64,000 nucleotides of DNA from Cyclobacteriaceae bacterium (GTDB lineage: Bacteria > Bacteroidota > Bacteroidia > Cytophagales > Cyclobacteriaceae), in contig JALHOT010000004.1 in the NCBI GenBank assembly GCA_022842845.1, positions 62,001 through 126,000 on the forward strand, written 5' to 3'. The notes below the pieces were generated by a model, which made no database searches, was not told where the DNA came from, and saw nothing but the letters and a program-made list of their open reading frames with translations. Positions 62,608 through 64,000 of the stretch are shown here, piece by piece. Made by a program: the position numbers and the translations under genes. Each line of letters begins with the position of its first letter. The stretch's first letter is position 1.

Positions 62608-62958
62608 GTGCAGAAAAAGAAGAAACATCGGGCAATTATATTCTATAAAAGTTATTTTGACGATTTCTTCAGCGAACAAAAGCAAAAGGTAAAAGACAAA
62701 ATTATCTGGACCTTTGATCTAATTGAAGAACTTCAAAGAGTCCCTGAAACTTATTTGAAGCATATTGAAAATACAGACGGACTATTTGAAATCCGCGTTC
62801 AACAAGCAAGCGACATATTTCGAATATTCTGTTTCTTCGACCAAGGACAATTGGTTGTTTTAGCAAATGGATTTCAAAAGAAAACACAAAAGACACCGAA
62901 AAAGGAAATTGAGAAAGCACTAAAAATTAAGGAGGAGTATGAAAGCGAAAAAGAGTAA
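62608..62958 (+). CDS. RelE/ParE-family toxin (HigB/Gp49 type)
   Basis: A 116-residue basic protein with the HigB/Gp49 pattern: IIFYKSYFDDFFSEQ, VPETYLKHIENTDGLFEIRV, FRIFCFFDQGQLVVLANGFQKKTQKTPKKEIEKA. Toxins of this group cut mRNA on the ribosome. The start is a GTG (62608-62610), the in-frame choice; an ATG two bases upstream opens a different frame. Its last 20 bases overlap the antitoxin gene. Reverse order (toxin first) is typical of higBA. Confidence 0.9.
   Translation: MQKKKKHRAIIFYKSYFDDFFSEQKQKVKDKIIWTFDLIEELQRVPETYLKHIENTDGLFEIRVQQASDIFRIFCFFDQGQLVVLANGFQKKTQKTPKKEIEKALKIKEEYESEKE
62929..62937 (+). promoter_or_regulatory. Shine-Dalgarno-like site of the antitoxin
   Basis: AAGGAGGAG ends two bases before the antitoxin ATG, inside the toxin coding region. 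Such strong purine-rich sites are rare in front of genes in this window. It may raise antitoxin over toxin synthesis, or may simply reflect Lys/Glu codons. Confidence 0.5.
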
Positions 62959-63244
62959 CATCACTACACTTGACCAATTCAAAAACAAACACTACGGAAA
63001 AAAAGGGACTGCAAAACGTGACAAACTTGAAGCAGGTTATGAGAGCTTTAAAATCGGAGTACTTCTTTATGAAGCAAGACTCGAGAAGGGATTAACGCAA
63101 GAAGAACTCGCTGAGAAGGTGGGGACAACTAAATCATATATTTCAAAGATTGAGAATAATATTAAAGAAGCACGGATCTCGACACTGCAAAAGATAATTG
63201 AACTCGGCCTAGGTGGGCATTTGGAGCTATCTATTAAGCTTTGA
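62939..63244 (+). CDS. XRE-family antitoxin (HigA type)
   Basis: A 101-residue protein with an HTH_3 domain (about 38-90): LYEARLEKGLTQEELAEKVGTTKSYISKIEN is the classic Cro/C1 helix-turn-helix. It neutralises the preceding toxin and represses the operon. The first 35 residues are a basic arm (FKNKHYGKKGTAKRD). The start overlaps the toxin gene by 20 bases. Confidence 0.92.
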   Translation: MKAKKSNITTLDQFKNKHYGKKGTAKRDKLEAGYESFKIGVLLYEARLEKGLTQEELAEKVGTTKSYISKIENNIKEARISTLQKIIELGLGGHLELSIKL

Positions 63245-63286
63245 AACTTTAATAATAAGTTATGAAAGTGGCCAACCGGCAACAAC

Positions 63287-63348
63287 GGCTATAAAGCATT
63301 GCTTTTGGTTAATGATTTTTTAAAGGATAAGAGCAACGCATTATAGCC
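63287..63348. repeat. Imperfect inverted repeat, attC-like
   Basis: GGCTATAAAGCATTGC (63287-63302) pairs with GCAACGCATTATAGCC (63333-63348) at 14 of 16 positions, around a 30-base spacer. It lies 42 bases after a toxin-antitoxin pair. This is the shape and setting of an integron cassette recombination site, but the outer core sites are not clear. Confidence 0.6.
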
Positions 63349-63543
63349 AGACGATAAAGACAAACCTGCCAGTCAACGGCATCCCGCAGATACCTGCCAG
63401 GGAATCAGCCGTCATTCCGTATAATCACTATTGGCAGTGGGCATCCTGTCAAAATGGGCGAAGAAGACTCATCATCTGATAAAAATCAGAGAATTTGGCT
63501 TTTATCCTAGTTAGATTAAACCTTTCAAGACCTAAAAGGCCCA

Positions 63544-63560
63544 TATAGATAGTATCTATA
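63544..63560. promoter_or_regulatory. Palindromic candidate operator upstream of katG
   Basis: TATAGATA, G, TATCTATA is a perfect inverted repeat of eight bases around one central base, 90 bases before the katG ATG. Spacing and AT content recall Fur/PerR-type boxes, which control peroxide defence genes. The regulator is inferred only from context. Confidence 0.45.
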
Positions 63561-63629
63561 ATGGAATAGAAAGTATCACTTTGATCGATGGGTAATTTCT
63601 CATCATCTTCGTGGTTCAATTTTAAGTAA

Positions 63630-64000
<371 letters not shown>

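Noticed and set aside
62606-62700. ATG at 62606 as toxin start
   Set aside because: It opens a different frame that ends early and lacks the HigB pattern; the GTG at 62608 is in frame.

Overview
The window looks like chromosomal DNA from a member of the Bacteroidota, most likely a Cytophagales-type organism. The evidence is: promoters of the form TTG-N19/20-TAnnTTTG; almost no Shine-Dalgarno sequences; a gliding/T9SS type B C-terminal domain; a 7TMR-DISM histidine kinase; a CHAT-TPR protein; a GIN-domain (DUF2807) protein; a HYC_CC_PP/HMA/TonB-receptor cluster; and the order ftsX-DUF3098-uppP-truB-ribF. No prophage, insertion sequence, CRISPR array or rRNA was seen. The right-hand end (about 60.7-63.6 kb) is the only part that looks like accessory DNA.

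Layout. 1-3.76 kb (minus): ftsX, DUF3098, uppP, truB, ribF and the start of a CoA-transferase subunit, read as one operon from a clear promoter. 3.8-5.25 kb (minus): ECF sigma factor with its membrane anti-sigma partner. 5.3-10 kb (minus): DUF2147 protein, a membrane pyrophosphatase, an acyl-CoA thioesterase paired with a small protein that resembles DNA polymerase III psi, and Pcm. 10.1-13.3 kb (plus): a probable metal-uptake cluster (HYC_CC_PP protein, periplasmic HMA protein, TonB receptor). 13.5-18.2 kb: TerB-like protein, GIN-domain protein, lipoprotein, LuxE-like acyltransferase, a 38-residue lipoprotein, and an NtrC-type regulator without an HTH domain. 18.2-18.6 kb: RNase P RNA. 18.6-27.8 kb (minus): outer-membrane barrel, CHAT-TPR protein, SnoaL-like protein, M23 peptidase, TrhO, ACMSD with a TPR/zinc-ribbon protein, ABM protein, and a SAM hydrolase-like protein.

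27.8-34.7 kb (plus): phoH, comEC-like, enoyl-CoA hydratase, solute-binding protein, recQ. 34.7-38.8 kb (minus): recN, rnc, fabF, acpP. 38.9-42.7 kb (plus): IPExxxVDY protein, pyk and an outer-membrane barrel, followed by a candidate small RNA. 43-46 kb (minus): sensor kinase and SGNH esterase. 46-52.8 kb (plus): ABC ATPase and permease, a large T9SS-secreted beta-propeller protein, and a tRNA with a CAU anticodon. 52.9-60 kb: small lipoprotein, a secreted M16 peptidase, and a divergent operon of two secreted TldD-like proteins, only the first of which keeps the zinc site. 60-64 kb: Ate1-C-like protein, a broken Cys-rich reading frame, a small membrane protein, a HEAT-repeat protein, a HigBA-type toxin-antitoxin pair followed by an attC-like imperfect palindrome, and the start of katG.

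Most of the window is core housekeeping: lipid carrier recycling, fatty acid synthesis, RNA processing, glycolysis and repair. The least described parts are the Cys-pair metal cluster, the secreted TldD-like pair, the CHAT-TPR/barrel operon and the psi-like small protein. All family names come from motif recognition by eye; no database search was run.
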